A stretch of DNA of 50,768 nt from a virus. Positions 8,961 through 16,887 of this stretch are shown here, piece by piece (within the stretch, counting starts at the first letter, position 1; each line of letters begins with the position of its first letter). A model generated the notes under the pieces. The model was given only the letters and a program-made list of their open reading frames with translations. It made no database searches and was not told the DNA's origin. The stretch lies in IMG/VR virus record IMGVR_UViG_3300012917_000004, positions 1 through 50,768 of that record; one strand, written 5' to 3'. A program made the translations under genes and the position numbers.

Positions 8961-10196
8961 TTAAATTTTTATGATCTTCAAAACGATAGCGGCGGGTTGA
9001 ATAATGCTATGAGCATTTCCTCCGCTTGCATTAGTAATTGTTGTATTTACAGTGATACCAGTAGGAGATGGATTAATAAAAGGAATACCTAGCGGAGGAC
9101 TATTGATTTCATAGGCTCCGGTTCCGGCGCTAAATCCCGAGACAGATCGAGAGTTTGTATCGTTTAATGCAACGGCTACAGCCCCGCCCGTTGTATTTAC
9201 GCCTAGTACTTGATGAGAATGCTGGGGATCAGTAACGCTACTTGAAGCAGTACCTAAAGCTGTTGAAAGTTCGGCTTGTGTTAAAGTATGAGTTTCAGCT
9301 CCGCCAGTATTACCAACAGTATTGCCTATCGTAGCCGTTCCACTTCCACCTGAACCCATTCCGATGCGCCGAGTCATGCTGGGGACGTTAAAATTTGCAC
9401 CCGAACCGCCCCATCCGTAGCCAATGGCAGCGAAAAGAGCGGGGTAAATAGCTGTCGCATAACTCGAACCATCGCACAAGAGCCAACCAGAAGGAGCAGC
9501 GGTGCCTGCAAAATCAAGCATTGCGCCGGAAGGAACAGTAGTAGCAGCAATAGCGTTTAATTGTGTCTGAATCGAAGATGTTACGCCGCTTACATAACCT
9601 AATTCTGTTGTTGTAACAGCCGAAACAAGTAAGAAACCGCTGGAATCCGACAGTATTGCACGATTTGCGGTTAAACTGGCGAGTTTATTTACGGCTATAG
9701 CCGCACCGGAAGCCACTTTTACGTTATTTATAGCCCCATTTGCGATTGTAAGCGCACCAGAAGCCACTATAGTAGCATCACCTGACATTGCTACATCTGT
9801 AGGGACATTTGATCCATTGCCCACGTATATATGATTATTTGATAGCGACGTCAGACCAAGTGCCGACCCATTAAAGGTAAGCATATCGCTACCATTTACA
9901 GCCAAAAGAAGATTGCCGCCGCCAGCATTATTACGCCAGCCGATTGTGTCAGTTTTAGCAAGTTGAATGTAACCGCTAGTTGATGGGCTTGCGGTTTCTG
10001 TTAGGATAGACTTAACTTTAATGCCAAAAGACGTACCAAAATCTACTTGATTAGTTAGGGGAAAATTACCGCCAGAAAGATATAATGCACCGGCTGTAAC
10101 AGCTTGCGCCCAGCCAGTCGCATTTACGCCCCATTCTTCGTCAAAATTTTGGGGGTACTCAAACACCGCGCCGTTAATTGTCAGTGGGATAGCGAT
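8961..10196 (-). CDS. Tail fibre with phage tail-collar domain; probable AUC start
   Basis: The canonical frame begins at GTG 10166 (401 aa), but homology to the other fibre continues 10 codons upstream to ATC at 10196, which lies 9 bases after GGAGG; TAG closes the frame just before. Starting at ATC gives 411 aa with NGA, F, P, DE and WG at the same residue numbers as in the upstream fibre. Residues about 1-210 are the shared fibre-shaft region. The tail-collar domain starts near 'GAMLDFAGTAAPSGWLLCDG' and continues through GANFNVPSM, with a beta-rich tip ending in AIVLKIIKI. Host recognition is inferred. The 5' end overlaps the endonuclease VII gene by 16 bases. Confidence 0.85.
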   Translation of the reverse strand: MAIPLTINGAVFEYPQNFDEEWGVNATGWAQAVTAGALYLSGGNFPLTNQVDFGTSFGIKVKSILTETASPSTSGYIQLAKTDTIGWRNNAGGGNLLLAVNGSDMLTFNGSALGLTSLSNNHIYVGNGSNVPTDVAMSGDATIVASGALTIANGAINNVKVASGAAIAVNKLASLTANRAILSDSSGFLLVSAVTTTELGYVSGVTSSIQTQLNAIAATTVPSGAMLDFAGTAAPSGWLLCDGSSYATAIYPALFAAIGYGWGGSGANFNVPSMTRRIGMGSGGSGTATIGNTVGNTGGAETHTLTQAELSTALGTASSSVTDPQHSHQVLGVNTTGGAVAVALNDTNSRSVSGFSAGTGAYEINSPPLGIPFINPSPTGITVNTTITNASGGNAHSIIQPAAIVLKIIKI

Positions 10197-10630
10197 GGAA
10201 TTCTACCTCCGATTAAATAATCACACGCAAGATTTAGCGTAAAAATGGAGTCTTTAAATTTGCCCAGACCCGTATTACAGTCATGGCAAAGTAAACCGCG
10301 TATTTTTTTAGTTTTATGGTCATGATCCACACTTAAAGCTATTTTAAATTCGCTCCTATTTCTCCCGCAGATTGCACAACAGCCTTTTTGCTCTTTATAC
10401 ATTTTTTCATAGGCTTCGAGTGTTAAACCAAACGTCCATTTAAGTTTAGTTTTTCGCATCGCCAATGCGATTTCTTTTTTATGAGCCAGTCGCCAAGGAC
10501 GCTCATCTCTATTTCTGCAATCACGACATTCAGGTCGAAAACCACCGCGAGTCACGCTATTTTTATTAAAATCCGACAACGGTAGATAAAGAAGACACCG
10601 ACTACAGCACTTTTTAGAAGAAATAGCCAC
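10181..10630 (-). CDS. Recombination endonuclease VII-like nuclease, probably a homing-type insert
   Basis: 149 aa with a GTG start at 10630. An N-terminal zinc knuckle pair (CCSRCLLYLP, CRDCRNRD) is followed by the His-Me endonuclease core: CAICGRN, the DHDHKT motif (catalytic His/Asp) and LLCHDCNTGLG. This matches Endonuclease VII family proteins known as resolvases or free-standing homing nucleases in phages. It sits alone between two paralogous tail-fibre genes, and the overlaps at both ends suggest precise insertion. The sequence is richer in Lys and Arg than its neighbours. I favour a mobile nuclease over a packaging resolvase. Confidence 0.85.
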   Translation of the reverse strand: MAISSKKCCSRCLLYLPLSDFNKNSVTRGGFRPECRDCRNRDERPWRLAHKKEIALAMRKTKLKWTFGLTLEAYEKMYKEQKGCCAICGRNRSEFKIALSVDHDHKTKKIRGLLCHDCNTGLGKFKDSIFTLNLACDYLIGGRIPSLSH

Positions 10631-12873
10631 TAGAAAGCGACCTCCTGGGCGGTTATATAGCCGGTCACGCCTGAACCCGCACCGGCAGGGAAGGAAACCG
10701 TCGTAGTATTATCAGAATTACGGATATAAACAGCATAAGTTTGAGCAGAAGTAGAGGCCGGATTGTCAAATACCTGAAGTGTAAGCGGAGTGATGTCCAA
10801 ACTAAGGCCAGATACAGAAACGCGCACCATTGCGCCACCAGCACCGCCGAGTAAGCTGCTACCGCCGCGAGAAATAGTTGCAAAACCATTGACGCCTGAA
10901 GCATTCATTGCGAAAGCACCGGAAGCTGTTACGAAAATTTTATGCGTAGTCGCTTTGGGTGTAATACTCAAAGTAACACCAGTAACGGTAAAAGTACTGG
11001 ACGTTACTGAAGTATCAGTAGTTGTTGAAGCTGTAACAACCTGAACAATAGAACCGATAACATATCCAGCAGCATTGACAGTAGCATTCGCTTGTCCGCT
11101 GACGGCATTCGTTGATGTGGCATAGTAGGCTAATTGATTGGCAGTTCCGCTGTTAACTGTTCCTGAGCCGCTCGGTGCAGCCCACGTCGCGTCGCCCCGC
11201 CAAAACGTACTTGAACTTGCAGATGTACCGCTATTGAGATTCGCTACCGGAAGATTTCCCGTTACGCCATTCGATAGGTCCACTTGCGCCCAAGCTGGAT
11301 TATTAGAAGTTCCTGTATTTGCCAGATAGCGCGTTGCAGAAGCGGATTTAGCCAAAGCAGAAAAAGTGTTGGAAGCGGAAGCATAGACAATATCCCCTTG
11401 AGCAAGAGATGATAAGCCAGTACCGCCGTTTGGCACAGTAAGGGGACTGGATAGCGTCAATCCTGCAAATGTGGGGCTGGAGCCCGTCCCAATGCTTTGG
11501 GGGGTAGAAAGGGTAATGGTGGCCGTTCCATTTGTGACAACGACTTGATTAGCCGTCCCTGTAAGTGTTGCCTTAGACAATAGCCCCGTATCTGTTCGCC
11601 CAATAAGCAACTGTCCATCCGTATAACTCGTTTGCCCCGTTCCACCATTCCCAACTGGCAAGGTACCCGTAACCCCCGTGGTAAGCGGCAAACCCGTACA
11701 ACTGCTTAAAATTCCGGCTGTTGGTGTTCCGAGTGCCGGAGTAACTAGTGTGGCATTCGTCCACGTTCCAGTTAAAGTGTAGTTGCCTTTATCCATAAGA
11801 ATATTGGCATTTGCGCCAGCATCAGGGAAAGTATAAGTACGCGACGCCGCTGGCGCGGTTGCTGAAATACCTATCTGATTTCCTGTTCCAAGAACTAATT
11901 GCGTAACAGAAGCAGTTAAATACATTCCAGCAAATGTCGGAGTCGATCCTGTTCCAATATTCTGAGGCGTGGATAATGTAACATCCCCGGTAGCGGAACT
12001 GGCGATAATTTGATTGGCCGTGCCGGTAATAGAATTGACATCGCCGGTACCCGTAGCAATAACATCTCCTCGCCACGTAAGATTACCAGACCCATCGGTT
12101 GTTAAGGGATAATTACTCGTACCAAAGGCTATGGCGTCCGTCGCCGCTAAACGAAGTACGCCAGTAGTCGCCGGTGACGCGGAAGCGGATTTAACATCCG
12201 TAACAGTTATTTCCCCGGAAGTGGCGAGCTTTGATAACGCAATTGCGGCAGAGGCATTAATATCTGCATTTAAAATTGAATTTGATAGGGATAGTTTGGA
12301 ATAGACGATAGAGGCACTAGAGCCGATATCATTATTTACAATCTGTCCCGCAAGATTTAGTTTGGAATAGGCAATCGCGGCGGAAGCATTAATATATGCA
12401 TTAACTATTACGCCTGATTGAATGGCTGTAACACCAGCATTCGTGATTCCGATATCTCCGGTCATTGCCGTATCGGTGGCTATATTTGAAGCATTCCCAA
12501 CAAAAATATGGCCACTAGTAAGAATGTTAAATTCCAGCGGCGAGCCATTATAGATAAGTTGATCTGACGAATTAACGCCAAGCGTATTGTTGCTAGCATT
12601 AGCAAAATTCCGCCATTCGACTAAATCAGTATTAGCCAAACGTACTACGCCAGCAGATGCGCTATTAGAAGATCGCGACTTAAAGTAGGCCGACACCAAG
12701 CCATAGGTGGCACCAAAATTCGCATCCGCTGTAAGTGTGAATGCACCTCCGGTCTTTTGGAGACATCCAGCCGGAATAGCAACAAGGAAGTCCGTTACAT
12801 TTTGTCCCCAATTCTCGTCATCTACGACAGGAATTATGAACGTTGCCCCATTGAATACAACAAGATCAGCCAA
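10630..12873 (-). CDS. Long tail fibre / tail-tip protein; probable UUG start
   Basis: 747 aa from TTG at 12873, five bases after AAAGGAG; a GTG frame extension to 12903 lacks a Shine-Dalgarno. The N-terminal 170 residues are paralogous to the collar-domain fibre ([40 protein letters not shown]). The middle holds repeated shaft units: [27 protein letters not shown] and GTANQ-x-PQ-x-IGTGS-PTFAG, three times. The last 130 residues (after about 610) form a separate beta-rich head ([16 protein letters not shown] to [11 protein letters not shown]). Trimeric fibre is inferred. Followed immediately by the nuclease gene. Confidence 0.85.
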   Translation of the reverse strand: MADLVVFNGATFIIPVVDDENWGQNVTDFLVAIPAGCLQKTGGAFTLTADANFGATYGLVSAYFKSRSSNSASAGVVRLANTDLVEWRNFANASNNTLGVNSSDQLIYNGSPLEFNILTSGHIFVGNASNIATDTAMTGDIGITNAGVTAIQSGVIVNAYINASAAIAYSKLNLAGQIVNNDIGSSASIVYSKLSLSNSILNADINASAAIALSKLATSGEITVTDVKSASASPATTGVLRLAATDAIAFGTSNYPLTTDGSGNLTWRGDVIATGTGDVNSITGTANQIIASSATGDVTLSTPQNIGTGSTPTFAGMYLTASVTQLVLGTGNQIGISATAPAASRTYTFPDAGANANILMDKGNYTLTGTWTNATLVTPALGTPTAGILSSCTGLPLTTGVTGTLPVGNGGTGQTSYTDGQLLIGRTDTGLLSKATLTGTANQVVVTNGTATITLSTPQSIGTGSSPTFAGLTLSSPLTVPNGGTGLSSLAQGDIVYASASNTFSALAKSASATRYLANTGTSNNPAWAQVDLSNGVTGNLPVANLNSGTSASSSTFWRGDATWAAPSGSGTVNSGTANQLAYYATSTNAVSGQANATVNAAGYVIGSIVQVVTASTTTDTSVTSSTFTVTGVTLSITPKATTHKIFVTASGAFAMNASGVNGFATISRGGSSLLGGAGGAMVRVSVSGLSLDITPLTLQVFDNPASTSAQTYAVYIRNSDNTTTVSFPAGAGSGVTGYITAQEVAF

Positions 12874-12894
12874 ATTAACTCCTTTAAAGCTATG

Positions 12895-12922
12895 CCTAGC
12901 CACTCATCGGCTAGGGCTTTTT
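12895..12922 (+). terminator. Hairpin plus T-run oriented against the late operon
   Basis: CCTAGCC (12895-12901) and GGCTAGG (12909-12915) form a 7-bp stem with loop ACTCATC, followed on the plus strand by GC and TTTTT. On the plus strand this reads as a short intrinsic terminator; on the minus strand, the direction of the surrounding genes, there is no U-run. It may stop antisense transcription or act as an RNA-processing hairpin between the 130-aa gene and the first fibre. Confidence 0.45.
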
Positions 12923-12938
12923 AGTCACATGCTATGAA

Positions 12939-13331
12939 TTATTTTTTCTTCTTTCGTGGCAAAAACGCTTGAAAAGCAGACTGATTATTGTCTTCGTCTT
13001 CATCCATAATATTTTCATTATGAAGAGCCTGCATCTCATCTTTCTCTTTTCCTTCGTCCTCTATTGAGCCTGGAAGATTGGCGACTGCTTCTGCATCCGC
13101 CGAGCCATCAGCAGATTGCTCGGGCATACTGTGCAATTCACCTGGTTCATCCGACGCCGCTGGCATTCCACCGTCAGCCATCTTATGAGGAATAACACTT
13201 ACTTTCTCGACTGATAAGCCTTTGGCATCCGCTGGCGGCTTCATTCCGTCAGATACTTCTTTTGATGCAGAGCTTTTTAGCATACCAAGAAGCATCTGGA
13301 TCATTTTATGCTTTTCGTCCATATTATCCAT
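12939..13331 (-). CDS. Acidic hypothetical virion-block protein with MADGG motif
   Basis: 130 aa, start after AGGAGATAAACAAA. The N-terminus is helical and Lys/Met-rich, the middle acidic and Pro/Ser-rich with HKMADGGMPAASDEPG, and the C-terminus basic (LPRKKKK). The xADGG motif recurs in other structural proteins of this genome. It lies between fibre and capsid genes. Function unknown; a minor head or fibre-accessory role is only positional inference. Confidence 0.7.
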   Translation of the reverse strand: MDNMDEKHKMIQMLLGMLKSSASKEVSDGMKPPADAKGLSVEKVSVIPHKMADGGMPAASDEPGELHSMPEQSADGSADAEAVANLPGSIEDEGKEKDEMQALHNENIMDEDEDNNQSAFQAFLPRKKKK

Positions 13332-13349
13332 TTTGTTTATCTCCTAAAA

Positions 13350-13529
13350 TTATGAGATAGAAGTCGTGACAGATGTTTGACCAAATGCACCTGACGCTAC
13401 TCCGTCTACATATCGTGATATACGATCAATAGCGGCAGAATCGTTTGATATTGTTCCAACACCTTGCAACTGGTCTGTCACCATATTAACCGTATCGGGG
13501 GTGACAATCGTGATAATGAGCGTGGACAT
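13350..13529 (-). CDS. Small protein of 59 aa between capsid and 130-aa genes
   Basis: Start ATG 13529 follows CAGGAGAACATAC. The product begins MSTLIITIVTPDTVNMVTD and ends GAFGQTSVTTSIS with no Cys. The strong Shine-Dalgarno and the exact fit between neighbours support it as real. It could be a small decoration or capsid-associated protein because it is the first gene after the capsid; no family recognised. Confidence 0.7.
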   Translation of the reverse strand: MSTLIITIVTPDTVNMVTDQLQGVGTISNDSAAIDRISRYVDGVASGAFGQTSVTTSIS

Positions 13530-13561
13530 GATGTATGTTCTCCTGGTTTTTAGATTATGTG

Positions 13562-13610
13562 TCCTAACATTCTTGCCCCCCGTGGGGATACGAGAGGCAA
13601 GAGATTAGGA
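13562..13610 (-). other. Strong hairpin just downstream of the capsid gene
   Basis: TCCTAA (13562-13567) pairs with TTAGGA (13605-13610), TCTTGCC (13571-13577) with GGCAAGA (13596-13602), and CCC with GGG around a CGTG loop inside. There is no U-run on the minus strand, so it is unlikely to be a simple terminator. It may stabilise or process the abundant capsid mRNA. Confidence 0.55.
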
Positions 13611-13620
13611 TTTCTACTGC

Positions 13621-14907
13621 TTAAGCGCGAGGAACAATGCCCGTGATGTAGCACATATGCGAAGGAGTCTCGCAGAACACGGTATTATCCGCCCATAGTC
13701 TCACCTGATAGCCAGCAAAGTCTCCCAAAGGAACCTGGAGATAGCTGTCCGTCGAAGTGCCAGGAAGCTGGAATGTAAGCTCGCTGGAACCAATACGAGT
13801 GATGGCATCCGTCGGATAGATCAAAGCCTGGCCTCTCTTAATAAGAGGATGAGGAACAATGGTCATCGTGCCGGAAGGAGAGTAGAATTCGAGGGCATCA
13901 GCGCCATTGTCGAATTTCTTTCCTTTCACATCACCATACCGTCTCGCCGCCGCTTGTTCGGTCAATAGATCGCTGAATGTGGTAAGGGGCACTAGAACCG
14001 TGCAATCCTCGCCCATTAAGCCTTTATCGCCCGGAAGCGTGATAGCTTTCTGAAGTTTGCCGAAAGACAACGGAGCCGATCCAGAGTCATACGTATTACC
14101 CGCCCAAAGAGGGAAAGTAGCCGCATCAACGCTGAATAGAGAACCAGTGTTCGAAGCAATTTTCATGAGTCCAACGCCTTCAATCCAAGTGGTGCTTGAG
14201 TTTGTAGCCGCACCATTGAAATAAACATTCAACGCCGTAGCATCTTCAGCCTGAAGGGCCGTAGTACCAGTCGTAGTACCAGTCACATCAATCGTGAAGT
14301 TCGTGAAATCAACTCCAACAACCTGGAACACTGAATCAGCAGCGCTAGAAACCAGCGCACCGCTCGATACCACGAAGAACTGAACCTGCGCTCCTAATGA
14401 AGAAGCCCAAATACCAGTAGCCCAAGTAGCGGCGGTAATGGTAACAGTGCTACGAGTCACAGACACAACATCAACGTCAGATGTCACACCAAGACCCTGC
14501 TGACCATGAAGATACGTACATTCGAGGCGGAATCCCGCGCCCTCAGTCATATCGTTCAAGGTAATATCAACAGCTTTGCCGAAACTATTCTTTCCAGCCG
14601 ACCGTGAGATAGCCGTATAAGAAATGTTATCCCTGCGGATCAAGCTGAACGCCGGAACAAGCGCGTTTTCCATCTGAAGCGCGATGGCAGAATTCAAAGC
14701 GAACGCCGAACCATCCGTATTATACGTATAGCCTTGGCCGGATTGAACTTTGACCGGAGCATTGAACTTGTCTCCGAGCTGTTTCATTCCTTTTTCTACT
14801 GTGGTGTTTTTCAAAACATAAGCATAATTCGGGACGAGATCTTTAATCTTATCCTGATAGGCTTGTTTGAAGTCACCGTTAAGGGCTGACAAATCTACAT
14901 CAGACAT
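13621..14907 (-). CDS. Major capsid protein
   Basis: 428 aa, start after AAAGGAAATAACC. Directly follows the scaffold gene in transcription order, the usual place of a coat gene. Length, mixed alpha/beta composition, the long N-terminal arm (SALNGDFKQAYQDKIKDLV), a glycine-rich E-loop-like region with ISRSAGKNSFGKAVDI, and an inserted beta domain around residues 150-235 (VTRSTVTITAATWATG; TNFTIDVTGTTTG) fit an HK97-fold coat protein. The subfamily cannot be fixed by eye. A 466-base untranslated stretch precedes it and a strong hairpin follows it, which may both serve its high expression. Confidence 0.85.
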   Translation of the reverse strand: MSDVDLSALNGDFKQAYQDKIKDLVPNYAYVLKNTTVEKGMKQLGDKFNAPVKVQSGQGYTYNTDGSAFALNSAIALQMENALVPAFSLIRRDNISYTAISRSAGKNSFGKAVDITLNDMTEGAGFRLECTYLHGQQGLGVTSDVDVVSVTRSTVTITAATWATGIWASSLGAQVQFFVVSSGALVSSAADSVFQVVGVDFTNFTIDVTGTTTGTTALQAEDATALNVYFNGAATNSSTTWIEGVGLMKIASNTGSLFSVDAATFPLWAGNTYDSGSAPLSFGKLQKAITLPGDKGLMGEDCTVLVPLTTFSDLLTEQAAARRYGDVKGKKFDNGADALEFYSPSGTMTIVPHPLIKRGQALIYPTDAITRIGSSELTFQLPGTSTDSYLQVPLGDFAGYQVRLWADNTVFCETPSHMCYITGIVPRA

Positions 14908-15373
14908 GGTTATTTCCTTTGCTACATGATTGTCAACTAAGCGAGAGACGTACTAGGTTGGAGTAAGGATAGGTATTAACGTCCGCATCCAACTATTCGG
15001 GATAGCCGTATAGTTGCCATTCTTGTCATGCTATACTTAATCTGGTTCCTCGCATGACTGAGGAATGCAGATAAATCGGTGCGCCCGTTTTTATATAGAA
15101 CCGACGCGTAAAACTATGAGACAGGTAGATAAATACCTAAGAGCTCGGTCCCAGGTTCGACTTGCACGAACAACCTCGTCTAAAAAGACGCCTCTCTCGT
15201 TGTTGAGTTACTGGTATGCAGCTTGCGCTGTTCAGTTGACCAATCTGAAATGGTAGTTTATTTATAGACGCTCCATCTATCCCGTCTTACATGGTTGCGA
15301 AGCTGTGGAATCGCACCACATTTAATCAGCTTATGAGGCTAACTGGATACTAACCCGCCGCCCGCGAAACGGT
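14908..15373 (-). ncRNA. Candidate structured leader/non-coding RNA upstream of the capsid gene
   Basis: This 466-base gap is exceptional in a genome where genes otherwise overlap. No convincing frame crosses it on the minus strand. Read on the minus strand it holds many hairpins: a 5-bp stem with loop CTCATAA (15326-15342), a 5-bp stem with T-loop-like TGCGATT (15304-15320), a 4-bp stem with a GCAA tetraloop (15219-15230), a 5-bp stem with four U (15177-15190), a 5-bp stem with T-loop-like TGCAAGT (15155-15171) and TTCCTC/GAGGAA (15046-15065). Transcribed as the capsid leader or processed, it could be a structured RNA. The class is unknown. Confidence 0.5.
15295..15365 (-). tRNA. tRNA-like element, possibly degenerate tRNA with CAU anticodon
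   Basis: Anticodon arm TTAGC-CTCATAA-GCTGA (anticodon CAT, T before and A after), 5-base variable loop TTAAA and T-arm TGTGG-TGCGATT-CCACA are canonical in spacing. The D-arm is poor (3 bp GGG/TCC with loop TTAGTA lacking GG), and the acceptor GCGGGCG/GCTTCGC pairs only in its outer five positions with two wobbles. CCA is not encoded in register. It may be a decayed tRNA-Met or a tRNA-mimic domain of the surrounding RNA rather than a functional tRNA. Confidence 0.3.
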
Positions 15374-16336
15374 TTATTCTCGGCCTGGGAACATACCAAC
15401 ACCAGCTTCTGATTTCATTTTCCGCATAGCCGCCCAATACGCCTTACCTTTAAGCTTAGAAAGGTCGACTTTATCACTGGGGGTAGAGTTCGTAGCTGGT
15501 TTTTTAGCCGGTTCTGTAACTGCTTGAGATTTCTTATAGCGTTCTACACGAGCTTTTGCAATCTTATTTGAAATAGCCTCGCCCACATAGTCTAAAAGCT
15601 CATCGCCCTCTAATTTCCCCATCGTAGAGACATGAATTTCTTTTAGATCTCGCGCCACGTACGGAAGAACGTCACTTACCGAATATTCTTTATCGTCTTT
15701 AAGGCCAGCATCAACATATTGAGCAATAAGAGCCAAACTAAGACGAGTTTTCGGTAGTTTATTAGCCGCTAGAGCCTCTTGACAATCTTTTTCGAACTTC
15801 TGGGCCCAATCTTGCGTCTTTTTAGTAGTCTCAGCCACTTTCGCGGCTTCTTCAGTGGCTTTAGCTTTAGCAGCAGCCTCGGCTTCTCGTTCTTTGTATT
15901 CTTCTAGTTCACGCTGTTCTGGTGATAGACTATTAAGACGAATCTGTTCATACAAAATATCGGTAGCAAGCTTCTGCGGGTCAATGCCAGAAGTTTTGCA
16001 TTGTTTGACGAATCCTTTATAGTCTGTAGTCAGAAGAGTAACAAGTTTATCGGCATTTTCTACCTTTTCAGCGGTCGTACGAGCTTTTTCTTCAATACCA
16101 AAGACTTTTTGAATATCATTCTTTAGCTTACTTTCATCAGAAGCATCGTACTCCACTTCTTTGCCATTAACGTTAAGTTTCCAGATTTTCTTCGGCTGTT
16201 CGGCAGCTACTCCATTATCATCTACCTTGGTAACTGGGGCCGTAGCCCCTTCAGTTTTAGACGAGACGGCGGGAGCGGCGTCAGATTTTACAGTATTTGC
16301 TGTAGTAGCAGGTGCGGCGGCTGTAGGTTCATTCAT
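15374..16336 (-). CDS. Capsid scaffold protein
   Basis: 320 aa, highly charged and mostly helical, with an Ala/Thr-rich N-terminal tail, a Lys/Glu coiled-coil stretch near residues 130-175 (ELEEYKEREAEAAAKAKATE), and a basic C-terminus typical of capsid-binding scaffolds (KGKAYWAAMRKMKSEAG). It precedes the capsid gene in the transcription order. No protease motif is seen. Start follows AAGGGGAAATAAT. Scaffold assignment rests on composition and position. Confidence 0.8.
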   Translation of the reverse strand: MNEPTAAAPATTANTVKSDAAPAVSSKTEGATAPVTKVDDNGVAAEQPKKIWKLNVNGKEVEYDASDESKLKNDIQKVFGIEEKARTTAEKVENADKLVTLLTTDYKGFVKQCKTSGIDPQKLATDILYEQIRLNSLSPEQRELEEYKEREAEAAAKAKATEEAAKVAETTKKTQDWAQKFEKDCQEALAANKLPKTRLSLALIAQYVDAGLKDDKEYSVSDVLPYVARDLKEIHVSTMGKLEGDELLDYVGEAISNKIAKARVERYKKSQAVTEPAKKPATNSTPSDKVDLSKLKGKAYWAAMRKMKSEAGVGMFPGRE

Positions 16337-16347
16337 ATTATTTCCCC

Positions 16348-16614
16348 TTAGAAGTTTTCGCCAAGAATCGTTCTGGCGCGTTCAGAAACATTATTAATAT
16401 CTTTCGTTAGCATTTCCATTTTTGCTTTATGCGAGGCTAACGTAGCTTGAATGTCGGCTATATCTATATCTCTATTTTTCCGTGTAAGCACATCTTCAGC
16501 AGCACGTACTCCCCAAAGCATAACAATTGAAATAGCAATCATCGGAGAATGAAGCCAAACCGCTGCCGCTAGAAGAGCTACCGTAAGGAAATATAACGGA
16601 ATGTTTTGCTTCAT
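16348..16614 (-). CDS. Small membrane protein with C-terminal coiled coil
   Basis: 88 aa. Two hydrophobic segments at about residues 5-20 and 24-36 (YFLTVALLAAAVWL; MIAISIVMLWGV) are followed by a helical tail (IQATLASHKAKMEMLTKDI). The ATG overlaps the stop of the upstream gene in ATGA. This topology resembles holin or holin-accessory proteins, but it sits among head genes, far from the lysis pair, so the role is open. Confidence 0.65.
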   Translation of the reverse strand: MKQNIPLYFLTVALLAAAVWLHSPMIAISIVMLWGVRAAEDVLTRKNRDIDIADIQATLASHKAKMEMLTKDINNVSERARTILGENF

Positions 16615-16859
16615 ATGATGATCGCCTTAAAATAAGCGTCAGGCGTGATTTCAATTTCGGAGAACGCCCAACCATCCATCGCCTCATCTGCCGCAGCAAT
16701 AGCATGACCAAGAGTCGTGTAAACTCCTGTCCGCTTTTCCACCACCACATCTCCTACCATCAAAAGCATCTGAGCGGCATATAATCCATCTTGACCAGGC
16801 ACCACTCTAAATGCCAAAGAAACAACTTCAGTCGCCTTTTCTTTTTCTTCTAGTTTCAT
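16611..16859 (-). CDS. Hypothetical 82-aa protein
   Basis: The start is taken at ATG 16859, preceded by AAAGGAGATGGGGAT; a longer frame to 16967 would overlap the Kelch gene by 80 bases without a ribosome site. The product begins MKLEEKEKATEVVSLAFRVV and is alpha/beta mixed with a central MLLMVGDVVVEKRTGVY strand pair. The stop overlaps the next ATG. Function unknown. Confidence 0.7.
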   Translation of the reverse strand: MKLEEKEKATEVVSLAFRVVPGQDGLYAAQMLLMVGDVVVEKRTGVYTTLGHAIAAADEAMDGWAFSEIEITPDAYFKAIII

Positions 16860-16887
16860 ATCCCCATCTCCTTTGGAATTTTCATTT

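Noticed and set aside
9966-10200. Frameshift or sequencing break joining the two fibre genes
   Set aside because: A complete, well-formed endonuclease VII gene with its own start and stop occupies the space, so insertion between genes is more likely than a broken single fibre.
15065-15256. 63-aa plus-strand ORF inside the capsid-upstream gap
   Set aside because: Opposite to the surrounding transcription, no ribosome site, Lys/Arg/Thr-rich translation without any family signal; it is better explained as a chance frame over structured RNA.
16348-16614. Head-cluster membrane protein as the holin
   Set aside because: It has two membrane segments and a coiled coil, but lies between head genes; the 57-aa protein next to DUF5675 is the better positional holin candidate.
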